Shown in pieces: positions 1 to 8,900 of a stretch of DNA of 64,000 nt. The notes under the pieces are model-generated. The model saw only the letters and a program-made list of their open reading frames with translations, was not told the DNA's origin and did not search any database. The DNA is from Haloarcula nitratireducens (GTDB lineage: Archaea; Halobacteriota; Halobacteria; Halobacteriales; Haloarculaceae), in assembly GCF_019599505.1 (NCBI RefSeq), contig NZ_RKLT01000008.1:1-64000 (forward strand). The letters are read 5' to 3'. How positions within the stretch are numbered: position 1 is the first letter of the stretch; every line of letters starts with the position of its first letter. The position numbers and the translations under genes were made by a program.

Positions 1-14
1 TTTAGCTAACTGAA

Positions 15-72
15 CCGCTTTGCTCGTGAAGCGGGAAATCTTCGACATGAACCATCGGCGGTTTCCCGCTTC
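15..72. repeat. Nested inverted repeat with alternative pairings
   Basis: GAAGCGGGAAA at 28-38 is perfectly complementary to TTTCCCGCTTC at 62-72, and its AAGCGG can instead pair with CCGCTT at 15-20. The middle segment therefore has two mutually exclusive partners. No gene is convincing in 1-308. This could be a terminator pair, a remnant of a mobile-element end, or a structured RNA cut by the window edge. Confidence 0.4.
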
Positions 73-244
73 ATTCCACTAGTTCTGACGGTCGGAGCCG
101 ATGCCGTCCAGCGATTCACCAGAGCCAAGTGAATTGAATTGCTACAGCTATGCATTGAGAACACCAGTCTCAACTTCTGCGCGACCGCCGTTCGGACCCG
201 GTTCCGAGAATAATCGCGAGACTGCAAGCAGATGGCTTGCTACA

Positions 245-264
245 CAATCTACATAATGTACAAT
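245..264. repeat. Outlying copy of the partition-type repeat
   Basis: CAATCTACATAATGTACAAT matches the repeats clustered at 1685-2052 on the other side of the parA operon. It lies just past the 3' end of that operon, so the operon is bracketed by the motif. Confidence 0.6.
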
Positions 265-308
265 GCGCACGAAATCTGAATGATGAGAGAAATCACCCAA
301 ATCCAATG

Positions 309-794
309 TTAGTCGTTCGTAGCTTGCTCGCTCAGCATCTCCACAACTTCCTGAACACGTTCCTCATCGGCTTCGATACCACGCTCCCGGAGGATCTGGA
401 GGGCGACCTCATCACCGTGGTCCGCAATTACCCGAAGACACGCATCTTGAAACTCTCTTCCCTCAAATTCGGGAACATCAAACATAGAGCACGCAGCAGT
501 TACCGATGATCGCATCCGGGTGACGCCATCCCACGTGTCCTCCCGGACATAGAAGCCGTGCATATCGGTCTCATCAAAGGAGAAGGCCGGTCCACCGGTG
601 GATTCGTCCACATCCTCCTCATCCTGCTCAGGAATGGACTCAGTCTCCGACTCTGTGTCCTCAGGAATTATCTCTTCATCCGGTTGCGGTTCATCCTGGG
701 TGTCAGTACGTTCGTCGTCATCCGATTCGACTCCTTCCTCCGTTTGTTTGAGCTGTTCAGCGACATCCCCGAAACGGTCGTCCTCATTAGGCAT
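309..794 (-). CDS. Acidic small partner of ParA (putative ParB-like/centromere-binding protein)
   Basis: This 161-residue protein is not recognised by family. Residues 1-70 are extremely acidic and look disordered. Residues 75-161 look folded and helical, with several short amphipathic helices towards the C-terminus. Its ATG lies inside the 3' end of the ParA gene (8-bp overlap), so the two are translationally coupled. By analogy with ParA plus small-adaptor partition operons it probably binds the nearby CAATCTACAT repeats and stimulates the ATPase. That role is inferred from position only; no ParB or ribbon-helix-helix signature is visible. Confidence 0.75.
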   Translation of the reverse strand: MPNEDDRFGDVAEQLKQTEEGVESDDDERTDTQDEPQPDEEIIPEDTESETESIPEQDEEDVDESTGGPAFSFDETDMHGFYVREDTWDGVTRMRSSVTAACSMFDVPEFEGREFQDACLRVIADHGDEVALQILRERGIEADEERVQEVVEMLSEQATND

Positions 795-1659
795 GGCTGT
801 GTTCCTCCACGAGATCCGCTAAGTGGTCGAAATTCGGGATCTGGTCGCAATCTTCGTCGAACTCCGAGACCGGCATTCCTTGCTTGAACGCGCGAGAAAT
901 CGCGGTCCGTTCGCGAATCCCTGGCTTCGGAATACTATCGATGGTGCGTCCCGAATCATCGAGGGCATCGAAGATTTCCGGGTCCACACGAGCGTACTCG
1001 GGGACGAATGAACCGAACTCCCGGTTGAGATTTTCAACGAGAGTCCGATGCTCGTTGCGTTGTCCCATTGTTTCGCGAATCATATTCGGAGTGACTGCGA
1101 GGATATCCAACCCGATATTCTGCCGGATTGGGGAGATCTGGCGTTCAATCATCTTATTGAGGCCGTTGATCGAGCCAGCACGCGGGATTAGCGGGATTAT
1201 TACGCGCTGGACGGCGATGAGGGCGTTGTCGGAGAGTTTCCCACGGCCGCCTGCGGCATCAATTATCACGTAGTCGTATCCGTTTTGAATGAGCGGATCG
1301 ACAACGTTCCGCCGAAGCTTCACGTCTGCGAACCGTTCGTCCTTCAGTCTCGTCTCGACGTTCTCGAGCTCGTTACTCGACGGGAGGAGGTGAACGCCGA
1401 AGTCCGTCTCGATAAGCAGGTCTTCGGGGTCCTCACCATCGATAAGGGCGTCACCGAGGTTCGCATCTCGGTCGTACGCATCGTCGTATCCCAACTGGGT
1501 CGTCATGTGCCCGTCCTTATCCAGATCCAATAGTACCGTCTCATGGCCACGAGCAGCGAGTCGATCAGCGATGTTGAGCGCAATCGTGGATTTCCCTACC
1601 CCTCCCTTGAGCAACGAGACAGCTGCTCCGGGGAGCCCTTCAAACTCGTCAGCACTCAT
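787..1659 (-). CDS. parA: ParA/Soj family partition ATPase
   Basis: A 290-residue P-loop ATPase of the ParA/MinD type. The deviant Walker A motif KGGVGKST is at residues 18-25, with the signature lysine needed for dimer sandwiching. It is followed by a switch-I-like LLDLDKDGH and a Walker B-like strand (YDYVIIDAAGG) around residues 130-140. It should segregate the replicon by binding nucleoid DNA in its ATP form. It is first in a two-gene minus-strand operon. A T/A-rich promoter with the repeat TTTTGTACATTTTGTAG lies just upstream, so autoregulation through these repeats is likely. Confidence 0.93.
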   Translation of the reverse strand: MSADEFEGLPGAAVSLLKGGVGKSTIALNIADRLAARGHETVLLDLDKDGHMTTQLGYDDAYDRDANLGDALIDGEDPEDLLIETDFGVHLLPSSNELENVETRLKDERFADVKLRRNVVDPLIQNGYDYVIIDAAGGRGKLSDNALIAVQRVIIPLIPRAGSINGLNKMIERQISPIRQNIGLDILAVTPNMIRETMGQRNEHRTLVENLNREFGSFVPEYARVDPEIFDALDDSGRTIDSIPKPGIRERTAISRAFKQGMPVSEFDEDCDQIPNFDHLADLVEEHSHA

Positions 1660-1684
1660 AGCTCAGCACCCCCGTGAGAAGTGG

Positions 1685-2052
1685 ATTTTGTACATTTTGT
1701 AGGTAATGTACATTGGGTGGATATTGATGGTTGCGTGAGTTTTGTCGATAATGTAAGTTTCGCACTGGTCATACGCGGTCAATGAAGCTCGTCCACCTTA
1801 ATTCTGTGTCAGACAGATTGCGTACGCCATCTACACAATCTACATTTTGTACATTACGTAGATTGTTGGCACAATCTCAATTGTTATAATCACCGTCGGC
1901 CCTACGCAATCTACATAATTTAGATTATCAGCATTTCATACGTATTCATCGCAATCTTTGCCACCCACACAAACCAATTGAAGAAGCCCAATTTGCATTA
2001 TCTACATTTTCCACATTATGCAGATTGGCTATGAGATCTACATTCTTCAGTC
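1685..2052. repeat. Candidate partition site/operator: AT-rich CAATCTACAT repeat array
   Basis: This AT-rich stretch upstream of parA holds at least five related elements. The clearest is at 1836-1865: CAATCTAC, 14 bases, then GTAGATTG (8-bp perfect arms). A shorter dyad is at 1907-1927 and a degenerate 29-bp copy with the same layout is at 1998-2026. Partial copies are at 1687-1716 and 2034-2045. Another copy lies beyond the operon at 245-264. The arrangement fits a plasmid centromere that doubles as the parA operator. The rest of the 1660-2118 gap shows no gene. Confidence 0.65.
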
Positions 2053-2118
2053 ATTCAATGGGAGAGTCCTGAGTGATAGAACTCAGACAGAGCCGTTCTA
2101 CCCCGTCCTCTAGTAAGA

Positions 2119-2147
2119 CTTTTAACTGTTACCGAATTATTGGTAAC
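2119..2147 (+). promoter_or_regulatory. Promoter with dyad operator for the winged-helix/nucleotidyltransferase pair
   Basis: A TATA-like CTTTTAAC at 2119-2126 lies about 30 bases before the ATG at 2154. The dyad GTTACC (2128-2133), 8 bases, GGTAAC (2142-2147) sits between the TATA and the start. This fits a leaderless transcript repressed by its own winged-helix product. Confidence 0.55.
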
Positions 2148-2153
2148 CACCAG

Positions 2154-2828
2154 ATGTATGAGGTTCTCGACGACACCGCGGCGCAGGTCATCCTCACCAT
2201 CGAGAGTGGTGACTCCATCCGCCGTGTCGCCCAACACCTCCACACGCCCTACGAGACAGTGAGACAGGCCGTCAATCGGCTGGAAGACGCAGGCTACGTT
2301 TCCTATGACGACGGCCTCACTGTCGTCGACGAGCGCGTGAGGGACGCAGCACGAGAGCTCGTCGCTGCCAGCGCCGGCGTCAGTCCACCATCCATCGAGG
2401 AGGCCTACGTCATCCCGCAGTTCGGTGACTGGCCGTTCGCATTCACACGGATCGACGCCGTCTACGTGTGGACCCAGGGCGGCTACCAGGTCGGTCGCGA
2501 GCCCAACGACTATCCACTGTTTCTGGCCGTCCGTGAGGAGGACGTCGACGCTTGGGAGGTGTTTTTCGAGTCGTTCGACCTCCCAACCGCATTCGAACGA
2601 CAGCCCCGTCACGAGCTGGACGGAGCGCTACAGATCGTCCTCGAGCCAGGGCCGTCCCTCGACATCGAGCACGTCGAGGGGTACCCGGTGATACCGAGAG
2701 CAGAGACGATCGAGTATATGCGTGAGAACTACGCCCAGTTCCAGTCGGCGCTCGCGATGCTCGACCGGATGTACGAGGACCTCGACCTCGGCGTCACGTA
2801 TCGAGAGACCGGACGGGCACAGCCATGA
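2154..2828 (+). CDS. Winged-helix DNA-binding protein, putative antitoxin/regulator of the downstream nucleotidyltransferase
   Basis: A 224-residue protein. An N-terminal winged helix-turn-helix (about residues 5-65, with IRRVAQHLHTPYETVRQAVN as the HTH) is followed by a mixed domain of unknown fold. I chose the ATG at 2154 rather than the in-frame GTG at 2073. It stands about 28 bases after a TATA-like box with a dyad between, and residue 1 there leads straight into the HTH. Its stop overlaps the next ATG by 4 bp, so the two are coupled. The layout matches regulator/toxin pairs of the AbiEi/AbiEii or MenA type. A second, diverged pair is at 21026-22752. Confidence 0.8.
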   Translation: MYEVLDDTAAQVILTIESGDSIRRVAQHLHTPYETVRQAVNRLEDAGYVSYDDGLTVVDERVRDAARELVAASAGVSPPSIEEAYVIPQFGDWPFAFTRIDAVYVWTQGGYQVGREPNDYPLFLAVREEDVDAWEVFFESFDLPTAFERQPRHELDGALQIVLEPGPSLDIEHVEGYPVIPRAETIEYMRENYAQFQSALAMLDRMYEDLDLGVTYRETGRAQP

Positions 2829-3520
2829 GCTTCAACAACCGAAGTGACGCGCTCATCGAACTGCTCGAGGAGCTCACCCAAGAGGGCCACGAGTACGTTC
2901 TCGTCGGCGGGTACGCTGTCTCAGCGTTCAATGCTCGCTTCTCCACGGATCTCGATATCGTCGTCGCGCCGGACTCCAAAGCTGACTTCGTCGAATTCCT
3001 CGAACGTCGGAACTTCGAGGAAACGGACAGCCATGCCAAGGAGTGGTTCTACGATACAGAGGTGATCGAGTACGAAAAGCGGCTCACGCCGCAACAGCCG
3101 ATCGGCTTCGACCTCTTGGTGAACGGACTCGGGTGTCGTCAGACCGAGGCACAGTGGTCGTTCGACTACCTGTACGACCACAGCCACCAACAGGAGGTGA
3201 GCGGAGGCACAGTGACGACGACAGCCAGAGTGATCGATGGGGCCGTCCTCGTGGCGGCAAAGCTCCACAGCGGCCGCGAAACGGACCTTCGTGACGTCCT
3301 AGCAGTGGCAGAAGAAATCGATCTCGACGCTGTCACACCCCACCTGCGGCGAGGGGACGACGGTGCGCTACGGGAGCAGCTTGAGCGTGGTCTGGAGATC
3401 TTGGAGAGCGACGAACTCAAGCACGGATTTCGGAGTGACTTCGGGGCCTCAGCTGTCTCAGAAGAAACGGTCACCGCTCTCCAAGAGTATCTGTCTGCAC
3501 AGATTGACCACCTGAGCTGA
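2825..3520 (+). CDS. Nucleotidyltransferase-fold protein, putative AbiEii/MenA-like toxin
   Basis: A 231-residue protein of the DNA polymerase-beta nucleotidyltransferase superfamily. The glycine pair VGGYAVSAF (about residues 26-34) is followed by R-F-S-T-D-L-D-I, which carries the two metal-binding aspartates. A third acidic strand may be GFDLLVNG. Relatives in AbiE-type systems transfer nucleotides to tRNA or other targets and are toxic. Here the function is inferred from fold and from coupling to the upstream winged-helix gene. A role in resistance or metabolism cannot be excluded. Confidence 0.82.
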   Translation: MSFNNRSDALIELLEELTQEGHEYVLVGGYAVSAFNARFSTDLDIVVAPDSKADFVEFLERRNFEETDSHAKEWFYDTEVIEYEKRLTPQQPIGFDLLVNGLGCRQTEAQWSFDYLYDHSHQQEVSGGTVTTTARVIDGAVLVAAKLHSGRETDLRDVLAVAEEIDLDAVTPHLRRGDDGALREQLERGLEILESDELKHGFRSDFGASAVSEETVTALQEYLSAQIDHLS

Positions 3521-3582
3521 ATCGGTCGGGACTCCCTTGACCAGAAGTGAAGATAAGGCCCTTCAGCGGTGCTTGCAGTCAG

Positions 3583-3592
3583 TCAAAAAATT
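3583..3592 (-). terminator. T-tract terminator for the 101-residue gene
   Basis: Reading the minus strand, AATTTTTTGACT begins about 14 bases after the stop at 3606. This is a typical archaeal U-rich termination signal. Confidence 0.45.
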
Positions 3593-3605
3593 GGAGGGGT
3601 GGTTG

Positions 3606-3911
3606 TCAGTCGACCGTCGCTAACACACGGACATCCGTAGCTGAGTGTCGTTCCCGTTCAGTACGAGCACCGTGCTCGCGGAGGAACTCATCAATGCGGT
3701 CGGCAAGAGCCTCCGCATCCTCCCTATCGACGTGGACGATTAGCGTCGGACGCTCCTCGTCGCTGTTCTCAATCACGAGCGAGACATCCTTGAATTCGTC
3801 CGGCTGTCTATACGCCTCGAACTCATCGGCGACCTGGTTGGCCAGGTCGTCGAGTACCTCAATCGGTTCCTTTGTCATAGATTGTATTTCGGCTTTGGAG
3901 GGTTGTGCCAT
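3606..3911 (-). CDS. Small acidic hypothetical protein
   Basis: 101 residues, family not recognised. The middle has an alternating strand pattern (VSLVIENSDEERPTLIVHVD), then a helix (ALADRIDEFLREHG), suggesting a small alpha/beta domain. The start at 3911 is uncertain: an internal ATG at 3878 is equally possible and no clear promoter or ribosome-binding site separates them. It stands alone between the convergent nucleotidyltransferase gene and the TRAM gene. Confidence 0.65.
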   Translation of the reverse strand: MAQPSKAEIQSMTKEPIEVLDDLANQVADEFEAYRQPDEFKDVSLVIENSDEERPTLIVHVDREDAEALADRIDEFLREHGARTERERHSATDVRVLATVD

Positions 3912-4030
3912 CGCGAGCGCGTGAAGAAAACGTGACTTTCAGAACCACCTCCATCAGACAAACGCGAACGGAGCCTTCTCACACCGATGGTTTACCGAGA
4001 AGAAGACCGATCCACAGAAGGGGCAACAGG

Positions 4031-4465
4031 TTAGAGTGCTCGCGGATCGCTATCGACAATGCTCGCAAACGCGACGTTCTCCTGAACTTGTTCGATTTCG
4101 ACTGTTGGCTCGTCGCCGGGCTGAGCGCCGGGAACGATCACGACGTACCCCCGTTCGACTTTCGCAATACCGTCTCCTTGATCACCGACGGTTTCGATTG
4201 TCACGTCGCGCACTTCTCCCTCATCAACAGGAGGACCAGATGAATCATGGCTCGTGCTCCCCTGAGAGGCGGAATGCCGTGGGGCCTGTGGGGATGTTGA
4301 TTCAGCTTCGGAGGAGGAATCAAGGAGAGCGATGCGATACGTTTCATCACCGGTCAGCGCCCCGTGCTTGATCTCACTCGGAGGAATCTCGATGACGAAA
4401 GTGCCATCCTCCTCCTTAATTTTCGCAGTGAAAAGCGAACACAGGGAGTCTGATATTTCTACCAT
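4031..4465 (-). CDS. TRAM-domain RNA-binding protein
   Basis: 144 residues. The N-terminal 45 residues (MVEISDSLCSLFTAKI...) form a small domain common in haloarchaeal TRAM proteins. A Ser/Pro-rich linker follows, then a C-terminal TRAM beta-barrel (about residues 85-144, with the signature GDGIAKVERGYVVIVPGAQPGD split over two strands). TRAM domains bind RNA and, in archaea, are proposed to act as RNA chaperones. I chose the ATG at 4465 over 4489 because an AT-rich TATA-like segment (about 4490-4496) lies 26 bases upstream and family members begin MVEIS. Confidence 0.87.
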   Translation of the reverse strand: MVEISDSLCSLFTAKIKEEDGTFVIEIPPSEIKHGALTGDETYRIALLDSSSEAESTSPQAPRHSASQGSTSHDSSGPPVDEGEVRDVTIETVGDQGDGIAKVERGYVVIVPGAQPGDEPTVEIEQVQENVAFASIVDSDPRAL

Positions 4466-4522
4466 AACTGGGTTTGATACTGGATACAATTAATCGGTCT
4501 CTTTGAGAAGGAGCGAACTGGA

Positions 4523-5113
4523 TCAGCTGTCCTCAGCTGGTTCTTCCCAAGGAATGTCTCGCTTGTGGACTACAGCGAGCTTCGAGTCGTCATCATCTTC
4601 CATTGCACTGAGACCACGCTGGACGAGAGTGTGAACCTGTCCAGCAGACTCCGGGAACGAAAATTGGTCATCCTCCGCGTCAGCACGGAGTTCCAGATAA
4701 TGGAGGTACAACCTGAACCTCGTATCTGCTCCGATAGGCCACCAAATCGTCCCTATCTGCTCATCTACCTGAGTGTCCCAATGCTCTATGAGTTCACTGA
4801 TATCGTCGACGAGCTCCTCCCCAGAGGTGCGAAGGCGGAGGGAGTATTCCCGATCCCGCTCCATATCTTCGATTATATCCTGAAGGAAAGGCTCAGCCTC
4901 CAAGGCGGTAGGTGAGGTCTGATCCGCTTCTAGAAGGTGTTCTAACGCCCGAATTTCTTCACGCCGAGCGGCTACAGCGTATGCGACATTGTACTTGTCC
5001 TCGGGGAAGATTTCGTGCTGACTCGGTTGCTGTGCCTGAGGGTCAGTGTCCCCAGTGGATGAGCTAAATAAGGTCTCAAAGAGTCCCATACGCTTCGTCC
5101 GGAGGGCACCCAT
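4523..5113 (-). CDS. Hypothetical acidic helical protein
   Basis: 196 residues, family not recognised. It is mostly predicted helix with an acidic central part (residues 65-120) and a conserved-looking WWPIGADTRFRLYLHYLELR segment. There is no signal peptide or membrane segment. A TATA-like ATATGAC element about 22 bases before 5113 favours that start. An alternative ATG at 5089 would remove eight residues and begin MGLFETLF. It sits next to, and points away from, the recombinase gene. Confidence 0.65.
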   Translation of the reverse strand: MGALRTKRMGLFETLFSSSTGDTDPQAQQPSQHEIFPEDKYNVAYAVAARREEIRALEHLLEADQTSPTALEAEPFLQDIIEDMERDREYSLRLRTSGEELVDDISELIEHWDTQVDEQIGTIWWPIGADTRFRLYLHYLELRADAEDDQFSFPESAGQVHTLVQRGLSAMEDDDDSKLAVVHKRDIPWEEPAEDS

Positions 5114-5214
5114 AAGTACTTCCTGTCATATCAGACGGCAATTCTGGCGGCTGTGAACCGATTCACCTTGCCACTCGAAGAAGAAGCGGATTATCTTTGT
5201 ATCGACAGACAGCG

Positions 5215-5892
5215 ATGGATATGGTAGCAACACGAGAGAGGGCCCTTAGCGAACGCGAGTTCGAACTACTGTTAGAAGGTGCTGGGCGAATAGATGATAC
5301 ACAACAGAGACTCGAAACACGAGCGGCCATTCTCCTTGGAGGCCGTCTTGGACTTAGACCAGGAGAAACAACGCACTTGTCGAAATCGTGGGTTGACCTA
5401 GAGCGGCAGATGATCCAGATTCCCACACAGGAAAACTGTACGAAGGGACGGGATGGTGGCATCTGTGGATACTGCCGGCAGGCGGTGAAACAACGGCTAG
5501 ATCACAATCCCAATACGGATTTTCAGAGCTTTGCTGAGCGTTATTGGCTCCCGAAAACAGAAGCCGCATCTCGAACAGTTCCGTACCACTTTTCGTATCG
5601 GGTTCGAGTTGCGGTTGAATTGTTACTCGACGAACATAGTGGCTGGCCGTATTCGTTCTCGACCTTACAGCGACGTCTAGAGACGGCCCTGAAATTGTCT
5701 CCAGAATTGTCTAACGACGCAACTTCATTACATGGATTACGTGCCACAGCAGCGTCGTACCATGCAGGAAGAGGCTTGGATCTTCCCGCACTCCGAGCAA
5801 TGTTCGGGTGGGAGGACATCACGACCGCACGTCAATATCTAAATGTCGATGGAGCTATGACCCGACGAGCGCTGGACAGTATTCATCAGTAA
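5215..5892 (+). CDS. Tyrosine recombinase/integrase, catalytic domain only (candidate invertase)
   Basis: 225 residues with the catalytic constellation of the lambda-integrase/Xer family. The first arginine is in LGLRPGE, the HxxR box is in LHGLRATAAS, and the tyrosine nucleophile is in TARQYLN near the C-terminus. The usual second histidine position reads W (FGWED). A cysteine insertion (C-T-K...C-G-Y-C) could bind zinc. The N-terminal core-binding domain of full integrases is missing, so this is a minimal enzyme. It ends 49 bp from the 3' end of the convergent methylase gene, which makes it the obvious candidate for acting on the 54-bp inverted repeats at 8237 and 9758. It could equally be a plasmid dimer resolvase or an orphan integrase. 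Confidence 0.88.
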   Translation: MDMVATRERALSEREFELLLEGAGRIDDTQQRLETRAAILLGGRLGLRPGETTHLSKSWVDLERQMIQIPTQENCTKGRDGGICGYCRQAVKQRLDHNPNTDFQSFAERYWLPKTEAASRTVPYHFSYRVRVAVELLLDEHSGWPYSFSTLQRRLETALKLSPELSNDATSLHGLRATAASYHAGRGLDLPALRAMFGWEDITTARQYLNVDGAMTRRALDSIHQ

Positions 5893-5941
5893 ATCTGAAG
5901 CCACTGATAATCAGGAACCAGGCGTAGCGCTATTTCAGTAA

Positions 5942-8900
5942 TTACTCCATCGGGCCTACATCTCCAAGATAAGTGTATTTCTCAGCGACCTTCTCGAAGT
6001 ACGCTTCCGTCATAATTCGAGGATTCGACACCCGATGGAAGTCATCAAGGACGAACTGCATTTCCTCCTCATCCAGCCCATATGCGTGGAACACGGCCGC
6101 GTCGACTTCGGCTTGTAGTTCACGCCGGGTCTCCATATCCGTCGCCGGATCAATCCCACCGAGTCGCTCACGCATTTTAGCAAACTCCTCACCGTAACAG
6201 TTGAGCTTCGCCGCACGATCAGCGATGTAGTGGAACCAGTTGTCGCCGTCAGTGAGTCGGGGCGCCTGTGACTCCTCAAACTTGTACTTAGAGGCGTGGG
6301 AATCAACCTTTGTCCGCATTAAGAAATCGAAGGGGATGCTGTTGATCAGCCCAAGCGCGACGAAAAGCTCCTTATCGGTGAAAACACGGTCGTAAGCACT
6401 GTGAATCGGGAATTCCGAAAGATCACCCTTGGTAGGGTTCGCCTCAAATGGCCGGACCGTGTACAGCGTATGGACGACCACTCCACCGGGTGGGATTACA
6501 GCCGCAATGAGCGTCCGTTCGTCAGTTGCACGAGCGACCTCACGGAGCACAAGTCGATACTCAGAGCTATGGAGACGGACGTCTTCCAAGGAAAGTTCTA
6601 GACGGTCGAATTCCTCGGTTAGCAATCGATTGACGAAACGCTTCTGGGAACTTGACGGGAGATGGCTGAACTCAGGGTCATCATTGAACTTGTTGTAGAT
6701 AGCCTTCTTGAGGCTGATTGCCTCGTCCCGGGCACGGAAGTTCTTCTCTCGAACGCGACGCTTCGCGCTCAACTCCTCGTTATCCTCATCGACACTCCAC
6801 AAAGAAACTGGTTCAAGGTCGTCGACGTAGGTCGACTCATAACAGAATTGGTGGATATTCTTTCCCTGATAGACCGGATAATCCCCTTTGGATTCGTCGT
6901 CGATGAATCTATCTCGGTCTCGTCCCCGATCCAGTTCCTTGTACAGGACCGTACGCCAAGCACCTTCAATTTCGGTCGCCAATGGAGGTGTTTGGAGAAT
7001 TTTATCCAGCACTGAGACCTCCTGTTGATCCTCGATATTTGGGAATATCCGAGCACCGGGAGAATACTCCTTGAGGATGCGTGCGGGGATCTCCAGAGCT
7101 ACATCATCAATCGACCGAAGGGTATCAACAGAGGTCTGATGGAAGATACCGTTAACAGTGTCAGTATTCCCGGAATTCCGGAATGTTACTATTCCGAAAT
7201 TATACTGACCGTGGATGTCATTGAAGGTCCCATTGTTCTCGAATCCAATTATATGCTGAACCGTCGACTCCTCGAGCATATGGACTCGCAAATCCTTCCC
7301 AGCGGCAGCATTGAAAAACGGACCAGGAAGCAGCTGTGAAACATACCCACCATCTCTGACGATATCATAGACTCGCTCAAAGAACAGTAGCGACAGGTCG
7401 TTCGTCCGTGCAACCTGTTGCCCTTCTACGCTTGGCGTCTGGTACTCGTATTCTCCACTCTGGTTGATATAGGTCGCTTGGCGTTCCTTGTCACGCTGGA
7501 ATTCCTCCCATTCAGAAGCGATTTCAGGGGTCTCTAAAAGCTCCTCTACCTTCTTGTCCTTCTCACTTGGCGGGCGGCTACGAAACTCAGTATCGTACTT
7601 TGGGAAGAAATCCGTCCGATATGGCTTCAGTTCATCCCACGGGGGGTTTCCAATGATGACATCAAAGCCGCCTTCTCGATAGACTGTCGCGAACTCAAGC
7701 ACCCAATGAAACGGTGAGAATTCCTCTAATTCCCCAAGAGAAACATCCTCGTCAGCGAGTTCGTTGAACTGATCGCGGATTTTCTCATTAAGCTCCTCAC
7801 TGTGGGAGTCGATTTTTCGCTCAGCCATTTTACGAGCGTTCTGCGCTTCACGGGCTGAATCCGCCGCCCGATGACGGTCCTGTTCCCGAATGACATCCTC
7901 ATAGAGGTCCTTGACCGCAGTCCCGACACCCCAATTCGAGAGTGACGCGTCGCCGGCATCCTCCCGTGCGACTTCTTGGAGTTCAGTGAATCCAATCAGC
8001 GAGTTGCCCTGACGGATGTTGAAATCAATATTCGGGAGTGGTTCGACCTCGTTCGGTTCGTCCTCGATATCAGCGACCATCGACAGCCACAAGCGTAGTT
8101 TGCAGATCTCGACTGCTCCGTCCTCGATATCGACCCCGTAGAGATTGTTGAGGATGATAGACCGCTTTGCGAAAAGTGATATCCCTCCATGCCCTCCTTC
8201 AATACTCTCTAATTCCTCGCGACTACGACTCTCCAGCTCCCAGCCTTGTCCTTCAGCTTCGAGCCGCTGGAAATACTCAATGCATTGTATGTATAGGTCC
8301 ATCAGAACCTCCTGTGCGGCGAGCAGGAAGGCGCCACTTCCAACGGCGGGGTCGAGAACGTGTGCTTCCTTCAGAATATCGTGGTAGAGATTCTCCACAT
8401 GGCTGGTCTGAACGTTTTCCGTTGGAACTTGCTGAGTTATGGTTCCGCCATCGGCAACAGCTTCTGTGGTAGTATCTGCCTCGGGCACGGGGAAGCCGAA
8501 CACGTTGTCGATCTCGTCGTAGTCCGCGCCCACAGCCTCGTTGAGCTGATCGAGAAGATACGGATGGATTGTCCGCCTGGCCATGAACCCCGTGATCTCT
8601 TCGGGTGTGTAGTACGCTCCCATCTCCTTCTGATTGACCGTTTGCTCGAAGATGTGACCCAGAATCGCTGGGGAGAGGTTCTTGGGATCGACGATATCGA
8701 GTCGTTCGTCGACGTTCCAGTTCCAATCGGAGAGGAAGTCGAGGATATCGTCGAAGAGCTCGTTTGTTTCCTCGGCAGAGCCGCCTAACTTCACGTTCTG
8801 GAACTCCTCTTCGACAGGGTTCCTTGCGAATAAGCCACCGTTCAGGTACGGAAGACTACCGAAGTCAGGATTCTGCTTGTCTTCTGCCAAGTATTTGAAG

